Assembly: GCA_024640225.1 (NCBI GenBank)
Contig: JAHEFK010000001.1
Span: 1 to 64,000 of the forward strand
Direction of reading: 5' to 3'
Source of the DNA: Bacteroidota bacterium
GTDB lineage: Bacteria; Bacteroidota; Bacteroidia; Chitinophagales; Chitinophagaceae
Length of the DNA stretch: 64,000 nucleotides
Position 1 is the first letter of the stretch. Each line of letters opens with the position of its first letter. Shown one piece after another: positions 36,901 through 45,705 of the stretch. A program made the translations under genes and the position numbers. The notes beneath the pieces are model-generated. The model ran no database searches and had not been told where the DNA came from. It worked only from the letters and a program-made list of their open reading frames with translations.

Positions 36901-38496
36901 ACCCGTTCCAATGGCGTATTGAATGGGGCTCACGGCACCCACTACATTTGTAATAGTAATGCTGCCATTGTTGCCATTATAACAATTTGGTGCAACTTTG
37001 GTGATATTAGGTAAAATAGTAATAGGCGTGTTTAAAATAATAGTTGTGTCACTAAAACAAGCATTGGTATCGGTGGTGCGCACTGTGTATCCACCTGGAT
37101 TATAAAATAAACTATCATAGATTGGTCCACTTGCATTATACTGCGTAAAAATAGTAGTAGTGCCTTGTAGAATATTCACATGCAATGGAGGCGTACCGCC
37201 ATTCGGTATAATTTTTATTTGTCCTTTTTGAGAACAAACAGGTTGTGTTACAATACTTACTGCGCTTGAAGGATTGGGTAAAACAATGATTGTATAGGCT
37301 TGTGTTTGTTTACTTACTAATGGGCATCCGTTGTCTTCATAAGTAATAAAAAAGGTATAGGTACCTGGAGTGGCTGTAGCTAAATTCCAACTAAACGCAC
37401 CTATTGGATTCGTTGTGTTGTTATTGCTGATGCTGAAGGTAGCACCCAATGGCAATCCATTAGCAGCCACATTAATGGTATTGCCATCAATATCAGTTGG
37501 ATTGATATTAAAGGTAAGTGTACCATTACTTTTACAAATTTTTATCGTAGTGGTGTCAATTAATGTAGAGCCAGCCGAATTGTTAGAGATATTACCTACA
37601 GGAGGATTGTTATTACAATTATTGATAACAACAAATGTCATTTCGCGCATACTCGTGCCAACCAATACTCCATTTTTATATTCTTCCACTTGTCCTACTA
37701 CCAAACTTTTTTGTACGGCATTTGGTGTGAAATTTAATTGACCATTGGCATTGTTGAAATTGAAGGCACCTGCAGCGGTAGCTAAAGGCGCTGCGCCTGT
37801 AAATGGCACAACATACGTAACCGTTCCAGCAGGTTCTAGGCCGTTTACTAAACTAAAATTCAAAGAATCTGAGTTGGGATCAATAGCACCAGGATTATAA
37901 GCAGCTGGTTTATTGATACAGAAAAAGGGTGTTGGGATAGTGGTATAAACAGGAGACGAATTGGGCCCACTTAGATTATTTAATGTAGCTATTAAGGAAA
38001 TAATACTGCCTGTTGTAGGGCCAATCGTAATATTAGTAATGCTATTGCTTCGGCCTGCAGAGCTATTACCCATTACCCCATTAAATTGAAATACCCAATT
38101 AGCCGAAAGGGCATTTAAAGTAACATTAGCTGCATAGATAAAGCGTTTTACCCCTGGGATAGTACTTAATGGATTAGAACAAACTGTGTTATTGATCTGA
38201 TTATCACAAACGGGCGTTACTTCTACGTTAGAACCTGCTTGAATGGTGAGCGTTAGGGTGTCATACGAATTACCATTGTTGTATACAACAACCTGTGGTT
38301 GAGAACCCGGAAAAGAGGGGTAAGAGGTGCCGGAACAATCACCATAAACTACCAAGTAGACCTTGTAGGTATTGCCAATTACATGTGAATAATAAAAATC
38401 TGCCCCATAAAAGTGAGAGGCTTTCGATACTTTATTAACAAGTAAAAAAGATAAAATAAAGGACAAGCTGAGCAATATGCGTTTATATACATTCAT
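33958..38496 (-). CDS. Giant SprB-repeat adhesin with T9SS type B sorting domain
   Basis: Secreted surface protein of 1,512 residues. The signal peptide (ILLSLSFILSFLLVNKVSKA) ends near residue 26. An N-terminal domain follows (about 27-300, starting SHFYGADFYYSHVIGNTYKV), then a cadherin-like Ig segment with INPTDIDGNTINVAANGLP. Thirteen SprB-type repeats cover about residues 413-1416, each with CxGxxNG, GGTPxYxYA and GTYxxHIKDANNCIKDT motifs. The last 95 residues are a type B sorting domain with FIPNAFTPNNDGNNDRF and the terminal LKGDVTLIR. SprB-repeat proteins are mobile adhesins in gliding Bacteroidota, but gliding here is unproven. Unlike the PKD adhesin, this gene has no PorP/SprF neighbour. 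Confidence 0.92.
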   Translation of the reverse strand: MNVYKRILLSLSFILSFLLVNKVSKASHFYGADFYYSHVIGNTYKVYLVVYGDCSGTSYPSFPGSQPQVVVYNNGNSYDTLTLTIQAGSNVEVTPVCDNQINNTVCSNPLSTIPGVKRFIYAANVTLNALSANWVFQFNGVMGNSSAGRSNSITNITIGPTTGSIISLIATLNNLSGPNSSPVYTTIPTPFFCINKPAAYNPGAIDPNSDSLNFSLVNGLEPAGTVTYVVPFTGAAPLATAAGAFNFNNANGQLNFTPNAVQKSLVVGQVEEYKNGVLVGTSMREMTFVVINNCNNNPPVGNISNNSAGSTLIDTTTIKICKSNGTLTFNINPTDIDGNTINVAANGLPLGATFSISNNNTTNPIGAFSWNLATATPGTYTFFITYEDNGCPLVSKQTQAYTIIVLPNPSSAVSIVTQPVCSQKGQIKIIPNGGTPPLHVNILQGTTTIFTQYNASGPIYDSLFYNPGGYTVRTTDTNACFSDTTIILNTPITILPNITKVAPNCYNGNNGSITITNVVGAVSPIQYAIGTGAYGSNNVFSNLTPGTYTIHIKDANNCIKDTVVVVPNTTPIGGNIVYTKPPCNAFQNGAIAIVAFNGTAPYQYALGAGPYSANNIFTNLYSGTYVIHIKDAVNCIRDTTVTLLDSINVHATVSTTNNLCFGQSLGTVSIVGNSGTSPYSYALGSGIYTAATTYVNLSANTFLFHVKDVNGCYLDTLITITQPNPLVNTLAITPVSCYGLNNGSVAISTTGGTPTYQYAIGTNAWGSNATFSNLAPGTYTFHIKDANNCSKDTTATITQPSLLGITASFTKPLCFGENTGTITIGGVGGTTAYTYAIGTGTYSNNPLFTGISAGTYVLHVKDANNCIKDTTISITQPSPLQVTASVVKNICSSTNTGKITLTASGGTPTYQYAIGTNAYSNSAIFSNLGAGTYTLHIKDANNCIKDTTLTIQDSIIVGATVSTTNISCNGLSNGVIIANGNAGIAPYTYAINTSTYNLSNVFSNLSTGSYTIHVKDINGCIKDTTVSITAPPPVAVQVTLTNPLCNGGNTGSLLVTGSGGTPGYSYAYNSNTFGPTNNFTALLAGTYVLHVIDSKGCTKDTTVSLVNPSPVQITLTTTPVLCFGDNSGTATISASGGTPTYTYAFDANPYQASNILTGLNAGTHVVHVSDNNNCIKDTTISIAQPTEIKIINAPLTNATCPGYKDGVASVNGTGGIAPYTYSIDGVNFGSNNVFTTIGAGTYTLTIKDANGCIKDTTVTITELPPLTFPNVTITPVSCYGYKDGQVTIAASGGKPSYLYLMVPATLYSSQNTFSNLFAGAYTIKVKDSKNCLHDTLIQIPSPDSLQIQLQVTNNNCVGNANASIVSIVQGGTQPYAYTWNPFSNDPSIFNLTNGVYVLYVQDAHNCKDTATATVRFDNCCLPFIPNAFTPNNDGNNDRFRIKFVGDITIERFSIYNRWGQEVFFTKNPTDSWDGTYNDIPQDGGTFFYYLKGTCGNTSPTPLELKGDVTLIR
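34250..37265 (-). repeat. Array of 13 SprB-type coding repeats
   Basis: Thirteen in-frame units average about 233 bp (77 residues). Some neighbouring units keep long stretches of near-identical protein sequence, for example YAIGTNAxxSNAxFSNLxxG in two units and HIKDANNCIKDTT in several. This array is therefore more homogeneous than the PKD array and a candidate for copy-number change by recombination. Confidence 0.85.
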
Positions 38497-38562
38497 CTGA
38501 CGAAAAATAAAAAAGTAGAATAAATCTAGGTTTTGTAAAAGTTGATTGGTTTTCCCTACCTA

Positions 38563-38570
38563 CAAAAATA
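38563..38570 (-). promoter_or_regulatory. -7 box of the SprB-repeat adhesin
   Basis: Minus-strand TATTTTTG is a perfect TAnnTTTG match located 66 bases before the ATG at 38496, giving a leader of about 60 bases. No obvious -33 TTG at the right distance. Confidence 0.5.
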
Positions 38571-38624
38571 GACAATTAAATGCTCTAAAGTGTTGGAAAA
38601 ATAGATGGATTCTTTTCTGTAAGG

Positions 38625-40115
38625 TTAAAATAAACGACGAGAAGACTTGATTTTAATGATAAAATCATTAAAGTCAGGAACTAAATTAAATTTGTAAATA
38701 CTTCCTAAAAACAATAGCAGCCCAAGAAGGCTACGTAAGCAAAGATCAATATATACATTTCCAATTGTTGGTATCAACTGAAATACTGATACTATAACTA
38801 AGCCAGTTAATATGGTGAAAAAACTATTTTTTGTAAAAGGCTCTAGTTGCAGTTTTTGTTTAACAAGCAGGTACTTACCTATATTAAAAATACACAACGC
38901 AATACTCGTAGCCCATGCCGCACCATATACACCATAAAGGGGAATGCTAATTCTATTGAATACTAAAATCATAAGCACCAGGGCTAAAGAAAGCATGAAA
39001 AATGATTTGTAATGTTTTGAAATGCTCATAATTTCGCTATTCAAACCGGTGGCCATATCTACCAATCGACCTAGCATTAATATTAATACCAAAGGTTTAA
39101 TAGCTGCATATGCTGGGGGTAATATAGCAACAGCATTGTCTAAATTTATAGCTATTAAAATACCCATGCCAACCGTTGCAAATAAAATTGTATTACTTGC
39201 TCTATTGTATACATCTTTTACTTTTTCCATATCGTTTGCATGATAGGCTTGGGTAAGTATTGGAAAAGATGCAGCGGTCATTGCTCTATAAGGAATAACA
39301 AATAAACTGATGATAAAAACAGCATTAGCATATACGCCAACATCGCTAATTCCTTGATGGGAATAAAAGGCTAACATGTTGGCATCTAAAGTACCCAATA
39401 GGGTTAACGATGCACTTAATAAGAGATGGTACCAAGTAAAATGCAGCAGTTCTTTTCGTTCGGTCTTTTCAAATACGTGCCAATTGAAGGCTAATTGAAA
39501 ATTTGCTGTTTTGTATGTAGCGATCCACCACATAGCGATTATCGGAATGCAGTACATTAATACCATTCCATAAAAAAAAGTACTGATACTAATTAATTTT
39601 AAACCCGTTAATACTAATAAAATGATAGTTATAACACGTATGATTATGGATTGCATAAACGAACTTATTGCTACACGCATTTGTGAATTTAGATAAGATT
39701 CAAAAAGCGTTACCAAACTTATAAGCAATACAAAAAGCGGTAATAAATAAAAATATTGCTCGTTTATCGATCGATCAATAGGTTGATAATGATAGATGAC
39801 GGTCTTGTGAAGTAAGGTATAAACAACAATAAAAACGGCACAGGTTATAATGGGTATTAAAAAACTCAAACCTAATAGTGTTTTCCTTTTCTTAGGAGCC
39901 TCCTGGTATTTATGAATATATACCATTAAAGTAGCTGGAGCACCCATTAATAAAAAATAAGAAAAAGTAAGTGCTTGGTTGGTAATGTTTTTTACAAAAC
40001 CATAATACTGAACAGGCAATAAATAAGTAGAAATCAATACTATTATAGCACCTAATACCGCTCCAAAAAGCGTCACTAGTGTTGTTTTAATCGATTGTCT
40101 TACTACGATGCCCAT
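38625..40115 (-). CDS. Polysaccharide flippase (Wzx/MOP family)
   Basis: Integral membrane protein of 496 residues with about 14 hydrophobic segments. It begins MGIVVRQSIKTTLVTLFGAV, a start seen in lipid-linked oligosaccharide flippases of the MOP superfamily. Segments such as LLGTLDANMLAFYSHQGISD and VGVYANAVFIISLFVIPYRA fit the conserved substrate-cavity helices. It probably exports sugar units assembled by the two GT2 enzymes encoded just upstream. Its ATG lies three bases after the upstream gene's stop. It is a second flippase, distinct from that at 6135-7583. Confidence 0.87.
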   Translation of the reverse strand: MGIVVRQSIKTTLVTLFGAVLGAIIVLISTYLLPVQYYGFVKNITNQALTFSYFLLMGAPATLMVYIHKYQEAPKKRKTLLGLSFLIPIITCAVFIVVYTLLHKTVIYHYQPIDRSINEQYFYLLPLFVLLISLVTLFESYLNSQMRVAISSFMQSIIIRVITIILLVLTGLKLISISTFFYGMVLMYCIPIIAMWWIATYKTANFQLAFNWHVFEKTERKELLHFTWYHLLLSASLTLLGTLDANMLAFYSHQGISDVGVYANAVFIISLFVIPYRAMTAASFPILTQAYHANDMEKVKDVYNRASNTILFATVGMGILIAINLDNAVAILPPAYAAIKPLVLILMLGRLVDMATGLNSEIMSISKHYKSFFMLSLALVLMILVFNRISIPLYGVYGAAWATSIALCIFNIGKYLLVKQKLQLEPFTKNSFFTILTGLVIVSVFQLIPTIGNVYIDLCLRSLLGLLLFLGSIYKFNLVPDFNDFIIKIKSSRRLF

Positions 40116-40118
40116 AGT

Positions 40119-40985
40119 TTATTTCAAAAAGTTTTTTAGAAATTCACGCATTTTCACCTTAGTCGTAAAAAGCACTTTAAATACTATTTGTTTAATTTTT
40201 GAACGGTTAATCTCGTTAAATATAATCAATTCATGCTGAAGCATTGTTGATTGTAGTTGCTTTAATTTAGATCGATCTGTACTTGCATTGGCAATATGTA
40301 CCACCTTTGGAGCAGATAAATAATATGTAGAAAAGCCAGCTTTTTTAAATTGATAACACCATAAATGATCTTCGCCATACATGAAAAAACGGTCATCTAA
40401 TCGATGGTCTTTCAATACTAGTAAATCTTTTTTCCTAAACATAAAATAGGCACCAGAAACCCAGTCACAAGGCGTATTGTAATCGCCTCTAAAAAACTGG
40501 TTGAGCATATATTGGGATCTTACTTTATAAGGCACTAAGGCAAGTAAATATCGATTAATTTCTAAAATTTCTTTCGTAATTGACCTAAAAGATCTTGCAT
40601 TATTTTGATACACGCCATTTTCATAAACCAATTGAACGCTTACTACCCCAATGGTTGGGTTTTCTTGTAAGATTGTAAGCGCATTGACTAAAGCTTCCTC
40701 TTTAAAATAGGTATCGGAATTGAGTAATAAAATATGTGGTGTGCTAGCATGGGCAATGCCTAGATTGTTGCCGCCAGCAAAACCATTATTGATATTGTTT
40801 TTTATAAGTTTTATAGTAGGAAATTCTCGTATTAAATCAGTAGGATCATCTTTTGTAGAGGCGTTGTCTACTACAATTAGTTCAAATAGCTCTTCATTGC
40901 AATGTCTGAAAATAGAAGCTATGCACTGTTTTGTAAGCGCTAGCGTATTGTAGTTTATAATAATGATTGATAATTGCTTACTCAT
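40119..40985 (-). CDS. Glycosyltransferase family 2 (rhamnosyltransferase-like)
   Basis: Inverting GT-A glycosyltransferase of 288 residues. N-terminal nucleotide-sugar-binding strands read LSIIIINYNTLALTKQCIAS and LIVVDNASTKDD. The segment NNGFAGGNNLGI and the DxD-type motif LLLNSDTYF are typical of the WbbL/rhamnosyltransferase branch, followed by CDWVSGAYFMFRKKDL. It likely adds one sugar to a lipid-linked glycan at the cytoplasmic membrane face; the sugar is not determined. The start ATG overlaps the stop of the upstream GT2 gene by eight bases (ATGAGTAA), suggesting translational coupling. Confidence 0.92.
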   Translation of the reverse strand: MSKQLSIIIINYNTLALTKQCIASIFRHCNEELFELIVVDNASTKDDPTDLIREFPTIKLIKNNINNGFAGGNNLGIAHASTPHILLLNSDTYFKEEALVNALTILQENPTIGVVSVQLVYENGVYQNNARSFRSITKEILEINRYLLALVPYKVRSQYMLNQFFRGDYNTPCDWVSGAYFMFRKKDLLVLKDHRLDDRFFMYGEDHLWCYQFKKAGFSTYYLSAPKVVHIANASTDRSKLKQLQSTMLQHELIIFNEINRSKIKQIVFKVLFTTKVKMREFLKNFLK

Positions 40986-41919
40986 GTCGATGTGTTAGGT
41001 ATGAAATACACATGCCTAATTTAGAACCTACACCAGTTGATAAAATAGTGCGCGGAATAGCATGTTGTAGGGCAATTATTTTTTTTAAAAAAGCAGGTAT
41101 AGGCAGTGCTCTTGCATAGCTCTGTAATTCCGATAGCGTAACAATTTTTAAATTTCTTATCATGCGCCACCAAGCGTCGTATACGAGTAGGGATGCAGTT
41201 GATGCTGGCCCATATTGTTGAAATAATAACAACCATTCATAGACCTCAACGGATGGATTTCTAAAACAACTATTGGTTACTTGTGAGTCGTTGTAACTCA
41301 TATTGATTAAGGGCTTATCTATATATCCACATGTTGTAGTTTGTAGCATTCTTATATACCCTTCAATGTCTACAAGCCATTTATAGGATGGGTTGTACCA
41401 AGCATTGGCATTATTTTTAAATAATACTACAGATGGGTTACCAATTTTATTTTCTGCCAACAACAGAAATGGATTTTTCTTAATCTTTTGAAAGCTTCTC
41501 TCATCAATTGTTTTGTTGATATAATGCTTTGTTGATTCAAAATAGGCATTATAGCCCGAAAAAATCACTTCTTTTTCATCATCTATGGCATTAGCAAAGG
41601 CATTTAAACTATCTGCATCTGAGAAATAATCATCATCATGCATTACTTTAATCCACTGTCCGGAGGCATACGGTATGCCTGCTGTCCAATTTTTAGGTGT
41701 GCCAAGTGTTTCTTTATTGCGGATATACTGTATAGGAAACCATACACGTATAGTTTTTAAATATTGTTCAATGCTATCATTAGAAGAATCATCTGTTATA
41801 ATAACCTCGAAATTTTTATACTTTTGTATAGCTATACTTTCTAAAAGACGCTTTAAATAGTGAATTCGATTATAAGTGCCAATACAAATGGAGATTTCAC
41901 AATTTTTTTGTTCAAGCAT
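40978..41919 (-). CDS. Glycosyltransferase family 2
   Basis: GT-A enzyme of 313 residues, first gene of the GT2-GT2-flippase unit. The N-terminal fold is clear: ISICIGTYNRIHYLKRLLES, FEVIITDDSSND, then WIKVMHDDDYFSDADSL with the acidic metal-binding motif. The C-terminal half is variable, as expected for acceptor recognition. It starts only 22 bases from the divergent FkbM methyltransferase gene, so its promoter must lie within that short gap or inside the neighbouring gene; no perfect -7 box was found in the gap. Confidence 0.92.
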   Translation of the reverse strand: MLEQKNCEISICIGTYNRIHYLKRLLESIAIQKYKNFEVIITDDSSNDSIEQYLKTIRVWFPIQYIRNKETLGTPKNWTAGIPYASGQWIKVMHDDDYFSDADSLNAFANAIDDEKEVIFSGYNAYFESTKHYINKTIDERSFQKIKKNPFLLLAENKIGNPSVVLFKNNANAWYNPSYKWLVDIEGYIRMLQTTTCGYIDKPLINMSYNDSQVTNSCFRNPSVEVYEWLLLFQQYGPASTASLLVYDAWWRMIRNLKIVTLSELQSYARALPIPAFLKKIIALQHAIPRTILSTGVGSKLGMCISYLTHRHE

Positions 41920-41941
41920 TGATATTTAAATATGTAAATTT

Positions 41942-42781
41942 ATGAAAACCCTTTTAAAACCGTTGTTTGATGCAGTTTTGTATCGATGGAACAAATTTAA
42001 TTTAAAAAAACAACAACAACAAATTGCCGGTTTGGATTGGTTTTCTATTAAAAAACTAAAACATGATAAGAGTTCCCATTTAAAAATGCATCGCTCCAAA
42101 ATAGGGGACTTATATTACACTCAAGCACAACAGTTATATCATGGCTTACAAGAGGTTCTGGTTGAGGAAATTTACAAAGTACAATTAGCTCCCAATGCAC
42201 GCATTATAGATTGTGGTGCCAATATTGGCATTAGCATTTTGTATTTTAAGAGTATTTGTCCTACGGCTCTTATTACAGCTTTTGAGCCAGATAAACATAA
42301 TTTCGAATTACTCACCAAAAATTGTATTGTGAACAATTTAAATCATGTTGATTTGATAGAGGCTGCAGTTTGGAAAGAAAATACTGATTTGAAATTTATG
42401 GCTCAAGGCGGCATGGACAGTAAAATAAGTATAGGTGCAGAAGAGGGCATTGTTGTTAAAGCATACTCCTTAACCGGTTATTTACAAGAGCCCGTTGACT
42501 TTTTAAAATTAGATATTGAAGGAGCTGAATTTGAAGTTTTGAAAAGTATTAAAGATTACTTGAGTAATATTACTAACCTTTTTATAGAATACCACGGTGC
42601 TTTTACACAAACTAACGAATTGGTAGAAATATTAGGTATGGTACAAAAAGCAGGTTTTTATGTGTATATAAAAGAAGCCTGTAATGTATATCCAACACCA
42701 TTCCTGATTAGTTCTAAGCATGGTCAATTTGATGTGCAATTGAATATATTTTGTAGAAAAGCAAGTAACGTTTTAAACTAA
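41942..42781 (+). CDS. FkbM family methyltransferase
   Basis: SAM-dependent methyltransferase of 279 residues. The SAM-binding motif I reads IIDCGANIGISILYFKSICP, followed by ITAFEPDKHNFELLTKNC (motif II) and DFLKLDIEGAEFEVLKSI, all diagnostic of FkbM. Family members methylate hydroxyl groups on sugars or polyketides. Next to two GT2 genes and a flippase, methylation of a surface glycan is the natural inference. The gene is divergent from the GT2 cluster with only 22 bases between the two start codons. Confidence 0.92.
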   Translation: MKTLLKPLFDAVLYRWNKFNLKKQQQQIAGLDWFSIKKLKHDKSSHLKMHRSKIGDLYYTQAQQLYHGLQEVLVEEIYKVQLAPNARIIDCGANIGISILYFKSICPTALITAFEPDKHNFELLTKNCIVNNLNHVDLIEAAVWKENTDLKFMAQGGMDSKISIGAEEGIVVKAYSLTGYLQEPVDFLKLDIEGAEFEVLKSIKDYLSNITNLFIEYHGAFTQTNELVEILGMVQKAGFYVYIKEACNVYPTPFLISSKHGQFDVQLNIFCRKASNVLN

Positions 42782-42890
42782 AATAGGCCGTTTTTACAAC
42801 TAATTCTAACAGGTCTTTTATGGGCGCTGTTATTTTTCAAAAATCTTTCTAAATACTTTAAATAAACCTTGTAAATTCCTTTACGAGGCT

Positions 42891-42898
42891 TAACTTTG
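42891..42898 (+). promoter_or_regulatory. Promoter of the nuo operon
   Basis: A perfect -7 box TAACTTTG is preceded by TTG at 42869-42871 with a 19-base spacer, fitting the Bacteroidota consensus. Transcription should start near 42903, about 32 bases before nuoA. Confidence 0.75.
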
Positions 42899-42934
42899 TC
42901 AGGCAAAATAACATAACCTATAATTCTAATTAAA

Positions 42935-43327
42935 ATGCTTTCTGTCTTATTAAATAGCCCGGCTAACACCACCATAAACTATTTACCTATCGTGATTCAA
43001 TTGGTAGTAGCTATTGGCTTTGTAGCATTTATGATGAGTGTTACGCACTTACTAGGCCCTAAACGCCGCACCAGCGATAAATTAGCCAATTTTGAAAGCG
43101 GTATCGAATCGGTTGGTAATGCCCGTCAGCCCATGGCTATTAAGTACTTTTTGGTGGCTATTTTATTCGTGTTATTTGATGTAGAAGTTATTTTCTTCTA
43201 CCCGTATGCGGTGAATTTCAAAGCCCTCGGAAAAGAAGGGTTTTTGGCGGTGTTGATGTTTGTAGCGTTCTTTTTGGTTGGATTTATCTATATCCGCAAA
43301 AGGGGAGCATTAGATTGGGAAGAATAA
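42935..43327 (+). CDS. nuoA: NADH-quinone oxidoreductase subunit A
   Basis: Small membrane subunit of respiratory complex I, 130 residues with three membrane helices. The conserved loop KRRTSDKLANFESGIESVGN and the following AIKYFLVAILFVLFDVEVIF are hallmarks of NuoA. It sits at the junction of the membrane and peripheral arms, near the quinone site. It is the first gene of a 14-subunit operon. Confidence 0.97.
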   Translation: MLSVLLNSPANTTINYLPIVIQLVVAIGFVAFMMSVTHLLGPKRRTSDKLANFESGIESVGNARQPMAIKYFLVAILFVLFDVEVIFFYPYAVNFKALGKEGFLAVLMFVAFFLVGFIYIRKRGALDWEE

Positions 43328-43374
43328 ACATTTTTTTAAAAAACAAGTTTTACTCATAACTATTTCGTTTTTAT

Positions 43375-43935
43375 ATGCGTCCAGTTCAATATAATACCAA
43401 CCTGAAAATGGTTGATTTGCCAGAAGGTCATACCGGCGAAGGTTTTTTTGCTACTTCTTTAAACAACGTTATTGGTTTAGCAAGAAAAAACTCAATTTGG
43501 CCTTTACCTTTCGCCACTTCTTGTTGTGGTATTGAGTTTATGGCTACCATGGCTGCCCATTATGATTTAGCTCGTTTTGGATCGGAGCGCCTAGGCTTTA
43601 GTCCGCGCCAATGCGATTTATTAATGGTAATGGGTACCATATCTAAAAAAATGGCGCCTGTTTTACGCCAAGTTTATTTACAAATGGCCGAACCCCGCTG
43701 GGTGTTGGCAGTAGGTGCTTGCGCTTCTAGTGGCGGTATTTTTGACAGTTATTCTGTTTTACAAGGCATCGATCAAGTTATACCGGTAGATGTTTACGTA
43801 CCCGGTTGTCCTCCAAGACCAGAAGCTATTATTGACGGAATTATGAAAATTCAAGAATTAGTGGGACAAGAAAGCTTACGCCGCAGAAATAGTGAACAAT
43901 ATAAAGGACTTTTAGAAAGCTACGGAATTCAATAG
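43375..43935 (+). CDS. nuoB: NADH-quinone oxidoreductase subunit B
   Basis: Peripheral-arm subunit of complex I carrying cluster N2, the final electron donor to quinone; 186 residues. The cluster ligands are visible in [12 protein letters not shown] (tandem Cys), [14 protein letters not shown] and [12 protein letters not shown]. The gene lies 47 bases after nuoA and three bases before nuoC. It appears intact. Confidence 0.98.
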   Translation: MRPVQYNTNLKMVDLPEGHTGEGFFATSLNNVIGLARKNSIWPLPFATSCCGIEFMATMAAHYDLARFGSERLGFSPRQCDLLMVMGTISKKMAPVLRQVYLQMAEPRWVLAVGACASSGGIFDSYSVLQGIDQVIPVDVYVPGCPPRPEAIIDGIMKIQELVGQESLRRRNSEQYKGLLESYGIQ

Positions 43936-43938
43936 CAT

Positions 43939-44451
43939 ATGACACACGAACAAATTATTGAAACATTGGAAGCTGCCTTTGCAGGCCAATTAAGTGATTG
44001 TGATACCGCACACGGCATTAGCTCGATAACCATACCGGCTGCAGCTAATTTAAAAGTGTTGCAATTCTTGTATGATAGCGAAGATTTACAATTTCGCTTC
44101 CTTACTGATTTAACAGCAGTGCATTATCCCAACAGAACTAATGAAGAACTTTGTGTAGTCTATCACTTACACAGTCTTTATTTAAATAAGCGTTTACGAG
44201 TAAAATTATATGTGCCCGTTGCTGCACCTAAAGTGTTTACAGCGTCTAAGCTCTTCTCTGGTGCCAATTGGATGGAGCGTGAAACCTTCGACTTTTTTGG
44301 GGTTGAATTTGTTGGCCATCCAAATTTGAAACGAATTTTAAATGTAGATGAGATGGATTACTTCCCAATGCGAAAAGAGTATCCAATGGAAGATCCAACG
44401 CGTATTGATAAAGATGATGAAATGTTTGGTCGTGGAGGAACGATTTGTTAA
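43939..44451 (+). CDS. nuoC: NADH-quinone oxidoreductase subunit C
   Basis: Peripheral-arm complex I subunit of the 30-kDa type, 170 residues, separate from NuoD (not the fused CD form of E. coli). Recognisable segments are FRFLTDLTAVHYPNRT, GANWMERETFDFFGVEF and FPMRKEYPMEDPTR. It supports the quinone-binding module together with NuoD and NuoB. Confidence 0.97.
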   Translation: MTHEQIIETLEAAFAGQLSDCDTAHGISSITIPAAANLKVLQFLYDSEDLQFRFLTDLTAVHYPNRTNEELCVVYHLHSLYLNKRLRVKLYVPVAAPKVFTASKLFSGANWMERETFDFFGVEFVGHPNLKRILNVDEMDYFPMRKEYPMEDPTRIDKDDEMFGRGGTIC

Positions 44452-44472
44452 TTACATAAAGAAATTATTACC

Positions 44473-45705
44473 ATGTCAGCACATATACATTTAGACGAAG
44501 CTTCAATTCAAAAACAAACCACTACCCTCAATTTGGGTCCTACCCACCCAGCAACACACGGGGTATTTCAAAATATTTTGGAAATGGATGGCGAGCGCAT
44601 CGTTAGCGCTGTACCAACGGTTGGATATATACATAGAGCGTTCGAAAAAATTGCAGAACGCCGCCCTTATTATCAAATTACGCCCCTTACCGATCGATTA
44701 AATTATTGCTCATCTCCTATCAACAATATGGGATGGCACATTACAGTAGAGCGCTTATTGGGCATTAAAACACCAAAGCGCGTTGACTATTTACGTGTTA
44801 TCATCATGGAATTGTCTCGTATTGCCGATCATTTGGTGTGCAATTCTGTAATTGGTGTTGACACGGGAGCATTGACCAGTTTCGTATATGTATTCGAATT
44901 TAGAGAGCATATTTATGAAATTTTTGAAGCTGTTTGTGGGTCTCGTTTAACCACTAATATTGGTCGCTTTGGCGGTTTTGAACGTAATTTCCCGCAAGAG
45001 GCTTTCGATAAAATCAATAAATTTTTAGAAGCGTTTCCACGCGGTATGAAAGAGTTTGAATCCCTACTTACACGCAACCGCATCTTTATGGAACGCACCA
45101 TGGGTGTAGGCGGTATTAGTGCAGAAAGAGCCTTGAACTATAGTTTTACTGGCCCTAATTTGCGAGCAGCTGGAGTTGATTATGATGTACGTGTGGCGCA
45201 ACCTTATAGTTCTTACGAAGATTTCGATTTCAACATTCCAGTAGGTACTACTGGTGATGTATATGATCGCTTCTTAGTGCGCAACCAAGAAATTTGGGAA
45301 AGCGTAAGCATTATCAAACAAGCACTCGAAAAAATTGCAGCTTTAGAAGCAGCAGATCCTAGTCAGAAAGAAGTTTTCTATGCCAAAGAAGCCGATAAGT
45401 ATCACTTACCTCCAAAAGAAGATGTGTATACTAAAATGGAAGCCTTAATCTTCCACTTCAAAATGGTGATGGGTGAAATTGAGGTATTACCAGGCGAAAT
45501 TTATTCGGCTGTAGAAGGAGGCAATGGCGAAGTAGGTTATTATTTAATCAGTGATGGTGGTAGAACTCCTTATCGCTTACATTTTAGAAGACCATGCTTT
45601 ATTTATTACCAAGCGTATCCAGAAATCGTTAAAGGAAGTTTGCTGAGTGATGCGGTAGTTACAATGAGTAGCTTAAACCTCATTGCCGGAGAATTAGATG
45701 CATAA
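44473..45705 (+). CDS. nuoD: NADH-quinone oxidoreductase subunit D
   Basis: The 49-kDa complex I subunit forming the quinone-binding cavity with NuoB; 410 residues. Family motifs are LNLGPTHPATHGVFQNILEM, GYIHRAFEKIAERRPYYQIT and, near the C-terminus, EVGYYLISDGGRTPYRLHFR. It ends in an eight-base overlap with nuoE (ATGCATAA), which points to translational coupling. Confidence 0.98.
   Translation: MSAHIHLDEASIQKQTTTLNLGPTHPATHGVFQNILEMDGERIVSAVPTVGYIHRAFEKIAERRPYYQITPLTDRLNYCSSPINNMGWHITVERLLGIKTPKRVDYLRVIIMELSRIADHLVCNSVIGVDTGALTSFVYVFEFREHIYEIFEAVCGSRLTTNIGRFGGFERNFPQEAFDKINKFLEAFPRGMKEFESLLTRNRIFMERTMGVGGISAERALNYSFTGPNLRAAGVDYDVRVAQPYSSYEDFDFNIPVGTTGDVYDRFLVRNQEIWESVSIIKQALEKIAALEAADPSQKEVFYAKEADKYHLPPKEDVYTKMEALIFHFKMVMGEIEVLPGEIYSAVEGGNGEVGYYLISDGGRTPYRLHFRRPCFIYYQAYPEIVKGSLLSDAVVTMSSLNLIAGELDA

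Noticed and set aside
22785-38496. Regularly spaced repeats of about 230-250 bp that could suggest a CRISPR or satellite array
   Set aside because: They are in-frame coding repeats of PKD and SprB domains, are far too long and divergent for CRISPR repeats, and no cas genes are present.
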